From contig NZ_SOCA01000007.1 in assembly GCF_004364345.1 (NCBI RefSeq), positions 124,001 to 188,000 of the forward strand: a DNA stretch of 64,000 nt. The letters run 5' to 3'. The DNA is from Prosthecobacter fusiformis. Its GTDB lineage: Bacteria > Verrucomicrobiota > Verrucomicrobiia > Verrucomicrobiales > Verrucomicrobiaceae. Every line of letters begins with the position of its first letter. Position 1 is the stretch's first letter. A program made the translations under genes and the position numbers. Positions 62,421-64,000 of the stretch are shown piece after piece. The notes under the pieces are model-generated. The model did no database searches. It worked only from the letters and a program-made list of their open reading frames with translations, and had not been told where the DNA came from.

Positions 62421-64000
62421 TCACTCAGGCTGGACCAGGAAGAAACCGTGGAAGGGTTTCAGCAGGTCTTCATCGGTCAGGTCCTGGCCGGAAGGGTCCC
62501 CTTCCCGCAGCCATTGGGAGGCAGGAGAGGAGAGGCGCAGATACAGGTTATCGTAACCGGTTTCGTCGGTTCCCTGGTCGACTTTCCAAAGGCGCAGGCG
62601 GGTAGCGCTGGCAGGCTCTGCACCGGCGGGGAAACCAGCGGCAGTCGTCAAATTCAGATCCGCAGGTGACCTCTCCAGGACCTGCTGCGAAGCGATGAAA
62701 CGTGTGCCGGATTGTGGCAGCAGAGGCGCGGTGAATTGGGGCACCTGGCCGGCCTGCAGCACAGTCACTTCCTGCGTGCGCGCCTGCACCAGCACGGCCT
62801 GACCCGGGAGAAGGAGCGGCGATTTTTTATCCGTCCCGATCCAGCCGGAGGCACTGAGCCAGGCGGTGACAAAGCCATTGGAGGCGGAGTCATAATAAAG
62901 CACGCGGTCTGCCGTCTCCGCAGTGGCTCCGCTCACAAAAAGATCCGCAGGCAGGAGCTGGTCCAGGGTCCAGGCGGAGCGCAGAGCCACGCGCTCACCT
63001 GCCAGTTCCGCAGGCAGGGCCTCAGCAGTGGTGACGAGGCTGCCATCCAGGGCGGTCACAGTCAGGCGTTGGCCAGCTTGCTTGCCATCGAGGATCTCAA
63101 GGATCATGGGCGCATCCAGGCTGATGCCGGAAAGGCCGGTCAAACTCAGTGACTGGTCCCCCTCGCGACGGGCGACGATGCCGACATAAAGTTCAGGTTG
63201 CTCCAGGGGCATGGAGAAACTGCGGGTGCCGGGTGGGAAAGCCTCGCGGCTGAACATCCAGGCTGGCGTCACGGCGGTGGCTTCGGGGCTGCCGTTGAGG
63301 TCGGCATCCAGGGCCACTTTCAGCCTCACGAGGCCGCGTGCCGCTCCGGCGAAGACGGTGCTGTCCACTCCGGCATAACGTTGAATCGGTTCACCCTGCT
63401 TGTCGTAACTGGTCTGGGCGGTGACACGAGAGGTCGTCCACTCTCGCGCATCCAGGCTGGTTTCCAAAGTCACCACAATGTCCGGGCGACCACTCGCTGC
63501 AAGGTTCACGACCACATCGGTGGCACCCGTCGCAGGCTGGAGTTCAATGCGGAAACGGCCCGCACCGCTGCTGCCATCCGCAGGGTCTGTGCCCAATGCA
63601 TATTCGAGCAGGTTCGGATAAAAATCCGCATCTGGATTGTCCAGTGGCGCATTGGCACCGGACAGGTCATTTTCCGACTGCCAGCCTGCAAAAGTGGTGG
63701 AAGGCTCCTCCGGCGGTGCAGACATGCTGCGGCCTACCATGGAGAAAGAATTGCCGTCGCTCATCGTGGAGGCAAAGCTGGAGCAGTCCAGACAGACCAG
63801 CCCCAGGTCATACGTGAGATCCGTATTGGCATCCACGCCCTCATCATCCGCCATGCCTTCGGAGCCGGACTCCGCCGTGCCTGCGGCGAGCTGGCCTGGG
63901 ATCAAGGTAAAGACAGCGGTGCTGGCCCCATTGACAATCGGGTTGTCATTGAACAGGAGATTTTGACCCACGTCATCATCGCCCGGCACCACATTGGCCA
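62421..64000 (-). CDS. Secreted protein with TIGR02597-like C-terminal domain (partial)
   Basis: At least 526 residues are visible; the N-terminus lies beyond 64000. The left part contains a Ser/Asp-rich region (GLVCLDCSSFASTMSDGNSF), then NPDADFYPNLLEYALGTDP, a motif frequent in verrucomicrobial secreted proteins, and FN3/beta-sandwich strands. From about residue 290 a domain with W-T-L-D-Q-L-L-P, DRVLYYDSASNGF, ASGWIGTDKKS and PLLLPGQAVLVQAR parallels the repeat units of the protein at 24726-25757. No enzymatic motif is recognised. Confidence 0.8.
   Translation of the reverse strand, partial: ANVVPGDDDVGQNLLFNDNPIVNGASTAVFTLIPGQLAAGTAESGSEGMADDEGVDANTDLTYDLGLVCLDCSSFASTMSDGNSFSMVGRSMSAPPEEPSTTFAGWQSENDLSGANAPLDNPDADFYPNLLEYALGTDPADGSSGAGRFRIELQPATGATDVVVNLAASGRPDIVVTLETSLDAREWTTSRVTAQTSYDKQGEPIQRYAGVDSTVFAGAARGLVRLKVALDADLNGSPEATAVTPAWMFSREAFPPGTRSFSMPLEQPELYVGIVARREGDQSLSLTGLSGISLDAPMILEILDGKQAGQRLTVTALDGSLVTTAEALPAELAGERVALRSAWTLDQLLPADLFVSGATAETADRVLYYDSASNGFVTAWLSASGWIGTDKKSPLLLPGQAVLVQARTQEVTVLQAGQVPQFTAPLLPQSGTRFIASQQVLERSPADLNLTTAAGFPAGAEPASATRLRLWKVDQGTDETGYDNLYLRLSSPASQWLREGDPSGQDLTDEDLLKPFHGFFLVQPE

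Overview
The window looks like a chromosomal segment of a Verrucomicrobiota bacterium close to Prosthecobacter/Verrucomicrobium. This rests on four traits: a planctomycete-type cytochrome protein (PSCyt1/DUF1549/DUF1553), a surface protein with a LEPR-XLL-like N-terminus, two proteins sharing a domain that resembles family TIGR02597, and GC-rich coding DNA that rarely shows Shine-Dalgarno sites. The assignment is an inference from gene content; no rRNA or tRNA is visible.

Layout. 1-14 kb: 5' part of uvrA, a PSCyt protein, a beta-repeat surface protein, a DUF6807 protein, ftsY-tadA, an ABC-2 exporter and an FAD oxidoreductase with a golvesin-like tail. 14-19 kb: an ArsR-type regulator and DHA2 drug exporter diverge from an ene-reductase/luciferase-like/aldo-keto reductase operon, a probable electrophile-stress unit. 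19-24 kb: a DUF433/DUF5615 pair, then a MoxR-DUF58-VWA cluster. 24-34 kb: two large secreted proteins, then holB-tmk, hisI and an unpaired sucD. 34-40 kb: an accessory island with an 84-bp tandem repeat array, a Phd/VapC-like pair, a broken rhuM gene, and an AT-rich two-gene module (P-loop ATPase plus DUF262/DUF1524 nuclease-like protein) that is the best candidate for an undescribed defence system.

40-51 kb: rsgA and a complete bat operon (moxR, DUF58, DUF4381-like, batA, batB-TPR, batD-TPR-SH3) into which a zeta-type kinase and its small partner have been placed. 51-55 kb: a tiny Cys-rich lipoprotein, an ECF sigma factor with a likely membrane anti-sigma, an Rrf2 regulator, and rpsP-khpA-cysS. 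55-64 kb: an unknown protein, a second FAD oxidoreductase, bioB, lpxD, a MauE/DoxX-like protein, and the C-terminal part of a secreted protein carrying the TIGR02597-like domain.

Intergenic DNA holds several structured repeat families. Two of them keep hairpin stems while the paired bases change between copies.
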